This document shows positions 27,180-35,861 of a stretch of 64,000 nt of DNA, one piece after another. The position numbers and the translations under genes were made by a program. The notes beneath the pieces are model-generated. The model saw only the letters and a list, made by a program, of their open reading frames with translations, made no database searches and was not told where the DNA came from. Position 1 is the stretch's first letter. Every line of letters begins with the position of its first letter. The stretch covers positions 1 to 64,000 of the forward strand of contig JBCBYO010000006.1 of NCBI GenBank assembly GCA_039815825.1, in the 5' to 3' direction. The DNA is from JBCBDX01 sp039815825 (GTDB taxonomy: Bacteria; Pseudomonadota; Alphaproteobacteria; Rhizobiales; Rhizobiaceae).

Positions 27180-27227
27180 GGGGCGCGCCAAGCGTGTCAG
27201 ATCGGTGAAAAAGGCTGCATAGAACGA

Positions 27228-27249
27228 GGGGCAACGATTGTGCTGCCCC
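27228..27249 (-). other. intercistronic stem-loop after the binding-protein gene
   Basis: GGGGCA (27228-27233) pairs with TGCCCC (27244-27249), and the stem can be extended by flanking G and C bases. It sits between the binding-protein stop and the ATPase start. Such hairpins commonly limit read-through and protect the upstream mRNA, so that more binding protein is made than ATPase. Confidence 0.5.
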
Positions 27250-27265
27250 CCTCATTTCGATCCGA

Positions 27266-28246
27266 TTAGAACGGATATTCGGCCATATTGTCGGCGTTTA
27301 CGTTAACCCACGCCTTGCCGTAGATCACCTTGCCGTCGAGGCGCACTTCCTCATAGCCCGGGAGACCAAGGTCCATGCCGTCAGTCACCTCTTCGCCGTT
27401 CATTACCATCACGGCAAGCTTGTTCATGGCTTCACCTGCAACAGCCGGATCCCAGAAGCCAATGCCGTCAACAGCGCCGGTTTCGATGTATTGTCCGGCG
27501 ATTGATGGCAGCGATGTACCGAATACACAGGTGCCATCTTCCATTCCGCGTTCTTCGATCGCACGACCAATGCCGGCCACATCGGTGGACGCCGATCCCT
27601 GCATACCCTTCACATTCGGGAATGCGCGCAAGACCTCTTGTGCCTTGGTATAGGCATTTTCAGCGTCATCAAAAGTTTCGTTCTTGTCGCCCACCAGGGT
27701 CATGTTTGGATAGTTGGCCTCTTGGTAAGCGATCGCACCGTCCACCCACTGATTGTGCGTTTGCGATGTCAGTGACCCGACGAAGACCGCATATTCGCCC
27801 TCGCCACCCATGCATGTCGCCAATTGCTCCATGAGGTTTGCGCCGAAGTCTTCGTTCACAAACGCTTCAATGTCATAGTTCGCATTTTGCTGGGACGCCG
27901 CTTCGTGTGTGATCACCGCGATTCCAGCTTCCATCGCTCTGGCAAGCACAGGCTCAAGCGCTTCCGGCGACATCGGGACAACGGCGAGCGCATCAACGCC
28001 TTGCGCGATCATGTCCTCGATCAATGCGGCTTGCTGCTGCGGGTCCGCTTGCGCCGGACCGACCTGGAACGAATTCATGCCGTTTTCTTCGGCGAATTTT
28101 TTGACGCCCTCTTCCATCCGGTTGAACCATTGGATACCGGCGATTTTCACGACCGTGGCGATGTCTTTTGAGTGCCCGCCCGCAACCGCAAACGAGGTCG
28201 TGCTTGCGAGCATCGCAGCCGCCAGTAGTGTGAGTCTTGTCTTCAT
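27266..28246 (-). CDS. periplasmic sugar-binding protein, LsrB/RhaS-like
   Basis: A 326-aa Peripla_BP_4-type binding protein with a Sec signal peptide (MKTRLTLLAAAMLASTTSFA, cleavage near AVAGG). The mature part (IAGIQWFNRMEEGVKKFAEE, GVDALAVVPMSPEAL, SQTHNQWVDGAI, GSASTDVAGIG, closing ADNMAEYPF) resembles LsrB/RhaS proteins. By eye, several residues that contact AI-2 in LsrB are different, so AI-2 is unlikely as ligand. ATG 28246 has GGGAGGAAG upstream. It is first in the leftward operon, facing the SorC gene. Confidence 0.9.
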   Translation of the reverse strand: MKTRLTLLAAAMLASTTSFAVAGGHSKDIATVVKIAGIQWFNRMEEGVKKFAEENGMNSFQVGPAQADPQQQAALIEDMIAQGVDALAVVPMSPEALEPVLARAMEAGIAVITHEAASQQNANYDIEAFVNEDFGANLMEQLATCMGGEGEYAVFVGSLTSQTHNQWVDGAIAYQEANYPNMTLVGDKNETFDDAENAYTKAQEVLRAFPNVKGMQGSASTDVAGIGRAIEERGMEDGTCVFGTSLPSIAGQYIETGAVDGIGFWDPAVAGEAMNKLAVMVMNGEEVTDGMDLGLPGYEEVRLDGKVIYGKAWVNVNADNMAEYPF

Positions 28247-28320
28247 AATCTTCCTCCCAAATCCCGCCGAGGCGGAGTGAATTTCGGCGGCTGCTCCTCC
28301 AGCCAACCAAAAACTGAATT

Positions 28321-28410
28321 AGTGCACATTTACCTAGGGTGAACCCTGGAAAGACGCACGTGCGGTTAAATGCAACACTTGTGCACTTGATGCACTTATG
28401 TGACTATAGT
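28321..28410. promoter_or_regulatory. likely SorC operator/promoter region with TGCAC repeats
   Basis: Between the two divergent operons, GTGCAC occurs at 28322-28327 and 28381-28386. TGCACTT is repeated at 28382-28388 and 28391-28397, about one helical turn apart. A TATAGT (28405-28410) could be a -10 element for the rightward genes, with no good -35. These repeats are the best candidates for SorC binding sites; the assignment is inferred. Confidence 0.4.
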
Positions 28411-28469
28411 CCGACGAAAGTCGCGGTCAAGCCATTTAACAAGCGAACTTCGTTGGGAGGAAAATCACG

Positions 28470-29438
28470 ATGCTGGCCGGTGAAAGCGGCGTTAAGGACG
28501 ACATCGCGCAGGCGGCGTGGCTCTACTATGTTGGCAATTTGAGCCAAAAGGAAGTCAGCGACCGGCTTGGCATCTCGCGCTTTAAAGTGCTGCGCATGCT
28601 CGCTGATGCGCGCGAACAGGGCCTGGTACGGATCTCGGTTGAGCATCGCACGTCGCGCACGCTGGCCCTGGCAGATCAGCTCAGCGCCGCGTTCGGCCTC
28701 GAAGAAGTGCAGGTCGCGCCCGTGTCGGCCGATTATAGCGAGAACCGCGAGAAATACGCGCGCGACGCAGTCGGCGTTTTGGCCGCACGTTACATGGCGC
28801 GCGTTTTATCGACCGAGGGTCCGGTGACCGTTGGCATCGGTTGGGGTCGCACCCTATCGACAATGGCCGACCATGTGACGGGCGTGAAGAAGACCGATGT
28901 TACCTTTGTTTCGATTATGGGATCGGTCGCACACGCGACCCACACAGCTCCCGGCGATGTTTGCGTGCGTCTGGCGGCCACCACGGCTGGCCGTGCGATG
29001 CTGATGCCGGCACCTTTTGTGACCGATAACGCTCAAGCATGTCAGACAATCATGGAACAAAGACTCGTCAAGGAGGCGCTCGGCACCGCGCGCAAGGCGG
29101 ACCATGCCCTCATGAGCCTCGGCGAATGTAAGCCGGGTTCGATCCTGTTTGAGAGTGGCATTTTTACCGATGAGCAGAAGGCTGAATTGCAAAATAAGGG
29201 TGTCGTCGGTGACTGCTGCGGCGTGTTTTTCACGGGTGACGGTCAAGTTGCTGACATCCCGCTTAATGACTGCACACCGTGTGTTCGGCCCAGTGAGATG
29301 ACCGACATGAGCACCGTTGTGCTGGCGAGCGGCGAGCGGAAACTCGCTGCAACATTGGCGGTGTTGCGGGCAGGTTTTGTGAAACGGCTCCTGGTGGATG
29401 AGCAGCTCGCACGCGCGCTGTTGTTGGAAGCGAGGTAG
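28470..29438 (+). CDS. SorC-family sugar-responsive transcriptional regulator
   Basis: A 322-aa regulator. The N-terminal HTH (QAAWLYYVGNLSQKEVSDRL, then GISRFKVLRMLADAREQGLV) is followed by the sugar-phosphate-binding SorC domain (VTVGIGWGRTLSTMADHV, DVCGVFF-like DCCGVFFTGDG). SorC proteins such as LsrR and DeoR-like CggR sense a phosphorylated sugar. ATG 28470 has GGAGG at good spacing. It leads the rightward operon and is divergent from the importer operon, so it probably controls both, responding to a product of the cluster's kinases. Confidence 0.9.
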   Translation: MLAGESGVKDDIAQAAWLYYVGNLSQKEVSDRLGISRFKVLRMLADAREQGLVRISVEHRTSRTLALADQLSAAFGLEEVQVAPVSADYSENREKYARDAVGVLAARYMARVLSTEGPVTVGIGWGRTLSTMADHVTGVKKTDVTFVSIMGSVAHATHTAPGDVCVRLAATTAGRAMLMPAPFVTDNAQACQTIMEQRLVKEALGTARKADHALMSLGECKPGSILFESGIFTDEQKAELQNKGVVGDCCGVFFTGDGQVADIPLNDCTPCVRPSEMTDMSTVVLASGERKLAATLAVLRAGFVKRLLVDEQLARALLLEAR

Positions 29439-29443
29439 TTGCG

Positions 29444-30292
29444 ATGAAAGGTTTTGGCGTTCATACCAGCATGTGGACCATGACTTGGGATCAAGCAGGG
29501 TGTGAGTCCGCTGTCGCCAATGCGGCGCGCTACGGCATGGACTTCCTCGAGATCGCGCTCTTGGACCCGCCTACGGTCGACGCCGCACATAGCCGAAAGA
29601 CGCTGGAGGCGCACAAGATGAGGGCGGTTTGCTCATTGGGCTTGCCTGAGGCGGTCTGGGCTTCACGCAATCCGGAAGGCGCGGTTGACTTCCTCAAAGG
29701 CGCGCTGGACAAGTGCGCAGCCATGGGATGCGAAGCGCTTTCGGGCGTAGTTTATGGCGGTATTGGTGAACGCTCCGGCGAACCTCCGACGCAGATTGAA
29801 TTGGACAATGTGGCCGTTGCACTGACAAAGGCTGCTAGCCATGCCAAATCCTTGGGTCTGCTTTTGGGTATCGAGCCGGTCAATCGATATGAAACGCATT
29901 TGCTCAACACCGGCTGGCAGGCAGTGGACATGATCGAACGGATCGGCGCCAGTAACATGTTCGTACATCTCGACACCTACCATATGAATATCGAGGAAAA
30001 GGGCATCGCGCAGGGCATCATCGATGCGCGGGAGCATTTAAAATACATCCACCTGTCTGAGTCGGATCGGGGCACGCCCGGAGCGGGAACCATCCAGTGG
30101 GATGAAGTCTTTTCGGCCCTTCGGGCCGTCGGTTTCATAGGCGGCCTCGCTATGGAGAGCTTCATCAATATGCCGCCGGAAATCGCGTTTGGCTTGTCGG
30201 TCTGGCGCCCGGTTGCATCCGGCGAGCCAGAAGTCATGCAAAACGGCTTGCCGTTTCTACGCAACAAAGCCCGCCAATATGGAATAATTTGA
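29444..30292 (+). CDS. TIM-barrel sugar isomerase/epimerase
   Basis: A 282-aa AP_endonuc_2-fold enzyme resembling D-tagatose/L-ribulose 3-epimerases. Candidate metal ligands are in place: E in LLGIEPVNRYE, D and H in HLDTYHMNIEE, H in YIHLSESDRGTPG, and E in AMESF. It would epimerise or isomerise a free or phosphorylated ketose. It follows the regulator by 5 bases and overlaps the next gene by 1 base (TGATG). Some members of this fold act as decarboxylases or isomerases on unusual sugars, so the reaction remains open. Confidence 0.85.
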   Translation: MKGFGVHTSMWTMTWDQAGCESAVANAARYGMDFLEIALLDPPTVDAAHSRKTLEAHKMRAVCSLGLPEAVWASRNPEGAVDFLKGALDKCAAMGCEALSGVVYGGIGERSGEPPTQIELDNVAVALTKAASHAKSLGLLLGIEPVNRYETHLLNTGWQAVDMIERIGASNMFVHLDTYHMNIEEKGIAQGIIDAREHLKYIHLSESDRGTPGAGTIQWDEVFSALRAVGFIGGLAMESFINMPPEIAFGLSVWRPVASGEPEVMQNGLPFLRNKARQYGII

Positions 30293-31329
30293 TGGACGCG
30301 AAAAACGCCAAAGCAAAATCGAACGCCTATCTGTTCGACCTTTACCGGCAGATGCGCCGCGTTAGGACCTTCGAGGAACGGGTAGGCGAACTGTTCGTGC
30401 GCGGGCAGTCAGCCGGCTCCATGCTCCACCTTTCAATCGGCGAAGAAAGCGCAGCCGTCGGTGTGTGCGCAAACATGCGCGATGGGGATACATTTACTAC
30501 ACACCATCGCGGGCATGGCATTTTTTTGGCGCGCGGCGCTGATCCCGACCGCATGATGGCAGAGATTGCCGGCAAGGAAACCGGCTATTGCAGCGGCAAG
30601 GGCGGATCGATGCACATTGCTGACATGAGCCTTGGTCATCTGGGCGCCAACGCCATAGTAGGCGGCGGTATTCCCGCCGTTGTGGGCGCAGGACTGGCGG
30701 CGCGCAATGCAAAATCTGACGCGGTTTCTGTCGCGTTCTTCGGCGACGGGGCGATGGGGCAAGGCATTTTGTATGAAAGTATGAACATGGCCGCACTTTG
30801 GAAACTGCCGGTGATTTTCGTGTGCATCAACAATCAATATGGCATGGGCACCCGCGTCGACCGCGCGACCGCAAACCCCAACCTGCACGAGCGGGCCGCA
30901 GCTTTCGGTTTGGAAGCAAAAACGGTCGACGGCATTGATGTTGAAGATGTTGCCGACGTGGCAGGCGAGCTTATGGCGGGCGCAAGAGACGGAAAGCCAG
31001 CTTATCTCGCTGTTGATTGCTACCGGTTTCATGGCCACGCCCGGATGGACAAGTCACCCTACCGCGATGATGCCGAGGAAGCTGAAGGACGCAAACAGGA
31101 TCCGGTTGTGCACGCACGACAAAAACTCATTTATACCAAGTCGGTCACTGAGGCCGACCTTGATGCTTTGGACGAGGATATTGCTTCGGAAATGGACGCC
31201 AGCATCGACTTTGCAATCAAAGGAAAAGAACCGCAGATGAAGTCCATGTTCCAAGATGTATACGATCCCGGCGAGCTGGAACCCGAACCCGTGCGTACTC
31301 GCCTTGGACGCGTTTTGGCTGAGCGATGA
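30292..31329 (+). CDS. TPP-dependent dehydrogenase E1 alpha (acetoin-dehydrogenase type)
   Basis: A 345-aa E1 alpha subunit with the TPP-binding motif GDGAMGQGILYE...NNQYGMGT, the substrate-channel region GKGGSMHIAD, and the loop YRFHGHARMDKSPYR, which is closer to acetoin dehydrogenase (AcoA) than to pyruvate dehydrogenase. With E1 beta it would decarboxylate a 2-oxoacid or cleave an alpha-hydroxyketone and pass the acyl group to lipoate. ATG 30292 is used because the alternative three bases upstream is TTG. It is embedded in a sugar-catabolic operon, which is unusual for this complex. Confidence 0.9.
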   Translation: MDAKNAKAKSNAYLFDLYRQMRRVRTFEERVGELFVRGQSAGSMLHLSIGEESAAVGVCANMRDGDTFTTHHRGHGIFLARGADPDRMMAEIAGKETGYCSGKGGSMHIADMSLGHLGANAIVGGGIPAVVGAGLAARNAKSDAVSVAFFGDGAMGQGILYESMNMAALWKLPVIFVCINNQYGMGTRVDRATANPNLHERAAAFGLEAKTVDGIDVEDVADVAGELMAGARDGKPAYLAVDCYRFHGHARMDKSPYRDDAEEAEGRKQDPVVHARQKLIYTKSVTEADLDALDEDIASEMDASIDFAIKGKEPQMKSMFQDVYDPGELEPEPVRTRLGRVLAER

Positions 31330-32318
31330 CTGACGTGACGACGATGGAAACAACGTATCGCGACGCGCTGCGACTGGCGCTTCAACACGCCATGGCCGAA
31401 GATGAAAACGTCATCATAATGGGCGAAGAAGTCGGCCTCTACGGCGGTGCATATGGTGTCACCAAAGGTTTGATCGACGAGTTTGGCGCGGAGCGCGTGA
31501 TTGATACACCAATCTCGGAAGCGGCGATCGTCGGCACGGCCGTGGGTGCGGCGATGACGGGTTTACGACCGGTCGCCGAGCTGATGTATGTCGACTTCAT
31601 GGGCATGACGATGGATCAACTGGCAAACCAAGCCGCCAAGATCCGCTACATGTTTGGCGGCCAAATCGGGGTTCCGATGGTGCTGCGCACCCAAGGCGGA
31701 ACCGGGCGCTCCGCTGGCGCTCAACACAGCCAAAGCCTCGAAGCCTTTGCCATGCACACGCCGGGCCTGCGCGTTGCCATGCCTGCGACAGTTTCCGACG
31801 CCTATCATTTGCTACGACAAGCCATGCGCCAGCCGGACCCGGTCGTATTTATTGAACATAAGGGTCTGTACACGCTCAAAGGCGAACTCGACGTCGATGT
31901 CTCTGACGAGCCATGGGGCAAGGCCAATATAATGCGCAACGGCGCTGATCTCGTCATCGTAAGTTACTCACGTCAAGTCCATCACGCGCTCACTGCTTCC
32001 GAAAGCTTGTCAGCCAGTGGTATCGAGACGGCTGTAGTGGATCTGCGGACGCTCAATCCGCTCGACTTTGACACCATCCAACCGCTCGTCGAAAAAGCGG
32101 GCCGCGCAATGGTGGTTTCAGAAGGTGTCATGACATCCGGCGTCGCAGCGGAACTGGCGGCGCGCATTTCCGAAGAGTGCTTCGACTTTTTGGAAGATCC
32201 TGTTGTGCGTGTGGCCGGCGAAGACATCCCGATATCGGTGTCGCCGCTGCTGGAGAAAAACTCTGTACCGACACCCGAGCTCATCACCGATGCAGCCATG
32301 ATGATGATCAACAAATGA
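31326..32318 (+). CDS. TPP-dependent dehydrogenase E1 beta (acetoin-dehydrogenase type)
   Basis: A 330-aa transketolase-like subunit (MGEEVGLYGGAYGVTKGL, DTPISEAAIVGTAVGAAM, RTQGGTGRSAGAQHSQSLEA, VFIEHKGLY) with a C-terminal transketolase_C domain (VVDLRTLNPLDFDTI). It forms the alpha2beta2 E1 with the preceding subunit, and its start overlaps that gene by 4 bases. The sequence ends DAAMMMINK, directly coupled to the E2 gene. Substrate specificity is not readable. Confidence 0.92.
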   Translation: MTDVTTMETTYRDALRLALQHAMAEDENVIIMGEEVGLYGGAYGVTKGLIDEFGAERVIDTPISEAAIVGTAVGAAMTGLRPVAELMYVDFMGMTMDQLANQAAKIRYMFGGQIGVPMVLRTQGGTGRSAGAQHSQSLEAFAMHTPGLRVAMPATVSDAYHLLRQAMRQPDPVVFIEHKGLYTLKGELDVDVSDEPWGKANIMRNGADLVIVSYSRQVHHALTASESLSASGIETAVVDLRTLNPLDFDTIQPLVEKAGRAMVVSEGVMTSGVAAELAARISEECFDFLEDPVVRVAGEDIPISVSPLLEKNSVPTPELITDAAMMMINK

Positions 32319-33562
32319 CAACCTTGGAAAAGATCAAACTGCCGATGCCGCGTCTTGGCGAAACGATGGATGAGGGAACGATCGCAAATTGGGTTGTCAA
32401 GCCAGGGGAGTCGTTTGCCCGCGGCGACGCTCTGCTTGAGCTCGAGACCGACAAGACGCTGGTAGAGTATCCGGCACTTGGCGCTGGCAAACTGCTTGAA
32501 ACACTCGTTGATCCCGGCGACATTGTGGCGGTCGGCGCGCCAATCGCCGTGATTGAAACCAGCGACGCTTGGGAAGGCATCGGCGAAAACGCAGATGCCG
32601 AACAGCCGTCTGGACCCGCTCCGAAAGTGGAGCCCTCGGCCAATGAGGCAAGTAGCCCGATACCCGCTACAACTGAAAGCAGTAAATATCGCGCGACACC
32701 GTTGGCGCGGCGGATCGCCAAGCAAAACAACATCGACCTGAATTCGATTCTCGGAAGTGGCCGACGAGGCCGTATTGAAGCATGCGATGTGGAAGCGGCC
32801 CTTGAAACCGAGGCCGGACGTGCACCCGTCGTGTCGCATAGCCGTCTCGTTTCAGTGAAAACTGACACGGTTATGCTTGCTCACGGTCTTGGGGGCGCTG
32901 GTTCAAACTGGACCGCGCTGCGTGGCCATCTTGAGCGGAGCGGGTACAAAACCAAGGCGCCTGACCTGCCTGGACATGGCCGAAACTTGCTCGAAGCACC
33001 AGATGTTGAAAGTCTCGTTTCCTGGATGGTCGCTCAGCTAAGTCAACAACCAAAACCTGTGCACCTGGTCGGCCATTCGCTCGGTGCCCATGTGTGCACG
33101 TTCGCAGCCGAGACGGTGCCGGAAGCCGTCGCGACGCTGACGCTGATCGCACCGGCTGGATGTGGCCATGACATCAATGGTACATTTATCGAAGGCGTGG
33201 CGAACGCCTCAAGGCCCGGCGAAGTGGCCCATCTGATGCGCATGCTTGGACCCAAGGCGTCTAGCCTCGGCGACGATGTACTGGACTCCATGGCGTCCGA
33301 GCTATCTGAAGGCCGTCTAAAAGAGTTGGCCAGCTCGATGGCGCGTGGGAACATGCAGCTAATCGATACGCTTGCGGCGCTGAGCAAGGTCGCTAGCATC
33401 ATGCCGACGCAGGCCGTTTTTGGCTCTGGCGATGCGATCATTCCCAAGGAGCATATTTTTAACATTCCGCCGCAAGTTGCGGCGCATGTGGTGCGATGTG
33501 GGCACATGCCGCACTGGGATAGTCCGGGATTGCTGCAGAGGCTCTTGGTCGAACAAGAATAG
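32315..33562 (+). CDS. lipoyl E2-type subunit fused to alpha/beta hydrolase (AcoC-like)
   Basis: A 415-aa fusion. Residues 5-80 are a lipoyl domain with the lipoylated lysine K47 (LETDKTLVE). Residues about 124-163 are a peripheral subunit-binding domain (RATPLARRIAKQNNIDLNS). The catalytic part is not a CoA acyltransferase of the usual E2 fold but an alpha/beta hydrolase with GHSLGAH (S255) and CGHMPHWD near the end, as in AcoC of acetoin dehydrogenase systems. ATG 32315 overlaps the E1 beta stop. No E3 gene is in the cluster, so a housekeeping lipoamide dehydrogenase is presumably used. Confidence 0.9.
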   Translation: MTTLEKIKLPMPRLGETMDEGTIANWVVKPGESFARGDALLELETDKTLVEYPALGAGKLLETLVDPGDIVAVGAPIAVIETSDAWEGIGENADAEQPSGPAPKVEPSANEASSPIPATTESSKYRATPLARRIAKQNNIDLNSILGSGRRGRIEACDVEAALETEAGRAPVVSHSRLVSVKTDTVMLAHGLGGAGSNWTALRGHLERSGYKTKAPDLPGHGRNLLEAPDVESLVSWMVAQLSQQPKPVHLVGHSLGAHVCTFAAETVPEAVATLTLIAPAGCGHDINGTFIEGVANASRPGEVAHLMRMLGPKASSLGDDVLDSMASELSEGRLKELASSMARGNMQLIDTLAALSKVASIMPTQAVFGSGDAIIPKEHIFNIPPQVAAHVVRCGHMPHWDSPGLLQRLLVEQE

Positions 33563-33589
33563 AAGTAAGTAGTCTGGGGAGGAGGAACA

Positions 33590-35083
33590 ATGGCGTATTT
33601 TCTGGCGGCCGATGGCGGCACTGAAAGTCTGCGGGCGCGGATCTATGACCTTGATGGCAAGTGCGTCGCGTCACATGCGGAACCGTATGAAACACTCTTC
33701 TCGCCAGGCGCTCGCGCAGAGCAGAACCCCGATGATTGGTGGAGCGGCCTGTGCAAGGCAACGCGCGCTTGTCTCGAACAGGCGGGGCTGTCTGGCGATC
33801 AAATTGAAGCCATGGCCTACGCCACCACGTGCTGCACCGTGGTGGCTCTGGACAAGTATAATAGGCCACTGCGCCATGCGCTGATGTGGATGGATGTGCG
33901 GGCCTCCGGGGAGGCTGACCTTGTTCTGAAGACCGGCGATCCTCGCCTGAAGCTCAACAGTGACGGCAAAGGCCCTGTGTCTGCGGAGTGGATGGTTCCC
34001 AAGGCCCTTTGGATCTTCCGCAATGAACCGGAGGTCTACAAGAACGCACACACGATCTGCGAGTATCAGGATTATCTTACGATCAAGCTCACCGGTGAGC
34101 GGTGCGCGTCGCTCAACAACGTTGGTCTGCGTTGGCATTATGCCAATCGCGATGGTGGATGGGCTTCGAGCTTGGTCGCGGCCCTAGGCATGGCAGACCT
34201 TGTCGAGAAATGGCCGTCTCGAGTCGCGGCGCCCGGCGAAGTAGTCGGCAATCTGACAACAGAAGCCGCCGCAGCGTTGGGACTGACGGCCAAAACCAAA
34301 CTCGTTCAAGGGGGTGCCGACGCGCTGATTGGCATGATCGGCCTTGGCGTTTCAAAACCCGGCCAGCTTTGCCTGATCACCGGTTCCTCGCATTTGCAGT
34401 TCGGCGTCACGGAGAAGCCGTTTCACGCCAACGGCATGTGGGGTGCCTATGCCGATATCGTCTATCCGGACCTATACATCATCGAAGGCGGACAAACGTC
34501 GACCGGTTCCATAATCAATTGGCTCAAGCGTTTCGTCGGTGGAACCCTCAACTTCGAGGAGATGAACCAAAAGGCCGCTGCGCTTTCACCGGGATCAGAT
34601 GGCTTGATCGTACAAGATCACTTTCAAGGCAATCGCACTCCATATACGGATGCGTTGTCGCGTGGCGCCATCACCGGTTTGACACTAGCCCACGAACCGC
34701 ACCACGTTTTCCGGGCGATCATGGAAGGTATCTCGATGGGTACGCGTGCGATCCTCGATGCTTTTGCCAAAGGTGGATATAGCGGCACGGAAATGGTTGC
34801 GGGTGGCGGCGCGACCAACTCGGATCTATTCATGCAAATCCACGCGGATACCGCGGGCATCCCCGTTCGGATTCCCGCCTCAACAGACGGGCCTTCGCTT
34901 GGTTCAGCGATCCTTGCCGCACATGGAGCCGGGCATTTCGCCACGATTGATGATGGCATCAAGGCCATGGTGAAGCCCGGTCGACTGATCGAGCCCGACG
35001 CCAGAGCGATGGCAGACTATGAGGAAATCTATCAGCGATACCTTGCTCTTTATCCCGCACTCAAGGGCGCGCTCAACGCTTGA
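33590..35083 (+). CDS. FGGY-family carbohydrate kinase
   Basis: A 497-aa ATP-dependent sugar kinase with the two FGGY domains. Visible are the N-terminal phosphate loop (FLAADGGTESLRARIYDLDG), LMWMDVRA, a conserved GGADALIGMIGLG, GSSHLQFG, and the ATP-binding GGGATNSDLFMQI. A strong GGAGGAGG precedes the ATG. It is the last gene of the rightward operon and may phosphorylate the primary ketose or polyol; its product could be the SorC inducer. It resembles ribulokinase or LsrK-like kinases, but the substrate is not determined. Confidence 0.9.
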   Translation: MAYFLAADGGTESLRARIYDLDGKCVASHAEPYETLFSPGARAEQNPDDWWSGLCKATRACLEQAGLSGDQIEAMAYATTCCTVVALDKYNRPLRHALMWMDVRASGEADLVLKTGDPRLKLNSDGKGPVSAEWMVPKALWIFRNEPEVYKNAHTICEYQDYLTIKLTGERCASLNNVGLRWHYANRDGGWASSLVAALGMADLVEKWPSRVAAPGEVVGNLTTEAAAALGLTAKTKLVQGGADALIGMIGLGVSKPGQLCLITGSSHLQFGVTEKPFHANGMWGAYADIVYPDLYIIEGGQTSTGSIINWLKRFVGGTLNFEEMNQKAAALSPGSDGLIVQDHFQGNRTPYTDALSRGAITGLTLAHEPHHVFRAIMEGISMGTRAILDAFAKGGYSGTEMVAGGGATNSDLFMQIHADTAGIPVRIPASTDGPSLGSAILAAHGAGHFATIDDGIKAMVKPGRLIEPDARAMADYEEIYQRYLALYPALKGALNA

Positions 35084-35861
35084 AAACCCGTCCGGCGATC
35101 TGCTCGAGCGTAGGATAAATGCCCGCGCTACCGGCAACCAGCATGGTTCCCTTTTCGAGTGAGCGTTGGGGGTCAAGCGGATAGTGTTCGCCGCCAGCCT
35201 CTTTGATCATCAAGAGGGCTGCAAAGCAGTCCCACGAATTCATGTGGTCCTCAACATAACCGAGGAGCCGACCTGACGCGACATAGGCCAACATCAGTGC
35301 GCCTGAAGCCGAACGGAAATACATGCCGCCATTGACCAGAATGTCGCGCACTAGCGCTGACGCTTCTTCACGATCTGAACGACCGGACGCGCCCGTGGCC
35401 ACTGATCCTGCTGCCAGAGTCTCGCCGCTTGAGACCGTCATTTGCTTTCCATTGACATGCGCGCCAAGTCCCTGCGCGGCGGAAAAGGTCTCGCCTGTGT
35501 TCGGATCATAAATCACGCCGACAACGGGCAGTCCTTCAAATGCACACGCGATGACAACGCACCAATGCGGGATACCACTTACAAAATTAGCCGTCCCATC
35601 GATCGGATCGATAATCCAATCGAAACCACTCGACCCAAGTTTACGGCCGTGTTCCTCTCCGACAATGCCGTCATCCGGCCACTTTGTCTCGATCGTGCTA
35701 CGGATCAATGTTTCAGTGTCCCGGTCAGCTTCTGACACCAAATCATGATTACCTTTGCTTTCTATCGTCAGATGCTCGATCGCCTTGAATTTTTCATAGG
35801 CAAACTCACCGGCTGCATGAGCTGCCGTTTCGGCGAAATCCCTCCGGTCTCCCAAATCCAT
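35073..35861 (-). CDS. inositol monophosphatase-family phosphatase
   Basis: A 262-aa lithium-sensitive phosphatase fold with the metal motifs GIVGEEHG, WIIDPIDGTANF and HMNSWDCFAA. The last replaces the more usual WDxAAG, and an Asp remains. It converges on the FGGY kinase with an 11-base overlap, so it belongs to the edge of the catabolic locus. It probably dephosphorylates a sugar or polyol phosphate made in the pathway. ATG 35861 has GGAG upstream. Confidence 0.88.
   Translation of the reverse strand: MDLGDRRDFAETAAHAAGEFAYEKFKAIEHLTIESKGNHDLVSEADRDTETLIRSTIETKWPDDGIVGEEHGRKLGSSGFDWIIDPIDGTANFVSGIPHWCVVIACAFEGLPVVGVIYDPNTGETFSAAQGLGAHVNGKQMTVSSGETLAAGSVATGASGRSDREEASALVRDILVNGGMYFRSASGALMLAYVASGRLLGYVEDHMNSWDCFAALLMIKEAGGEHYPLDPQRSLEKGTMLVAGSAGIYPTLEQIAGRVFKR

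Noticed and set aside
27266..35083. Reading the SorC/FGGY/LsrB-like locus as an AI-2 (lsr) system
   Set aside because: No LsrF or LsrG is present, AI-2 contact residues appear changed, and the extra TPP complex and DhaKL do not belong to lsr.
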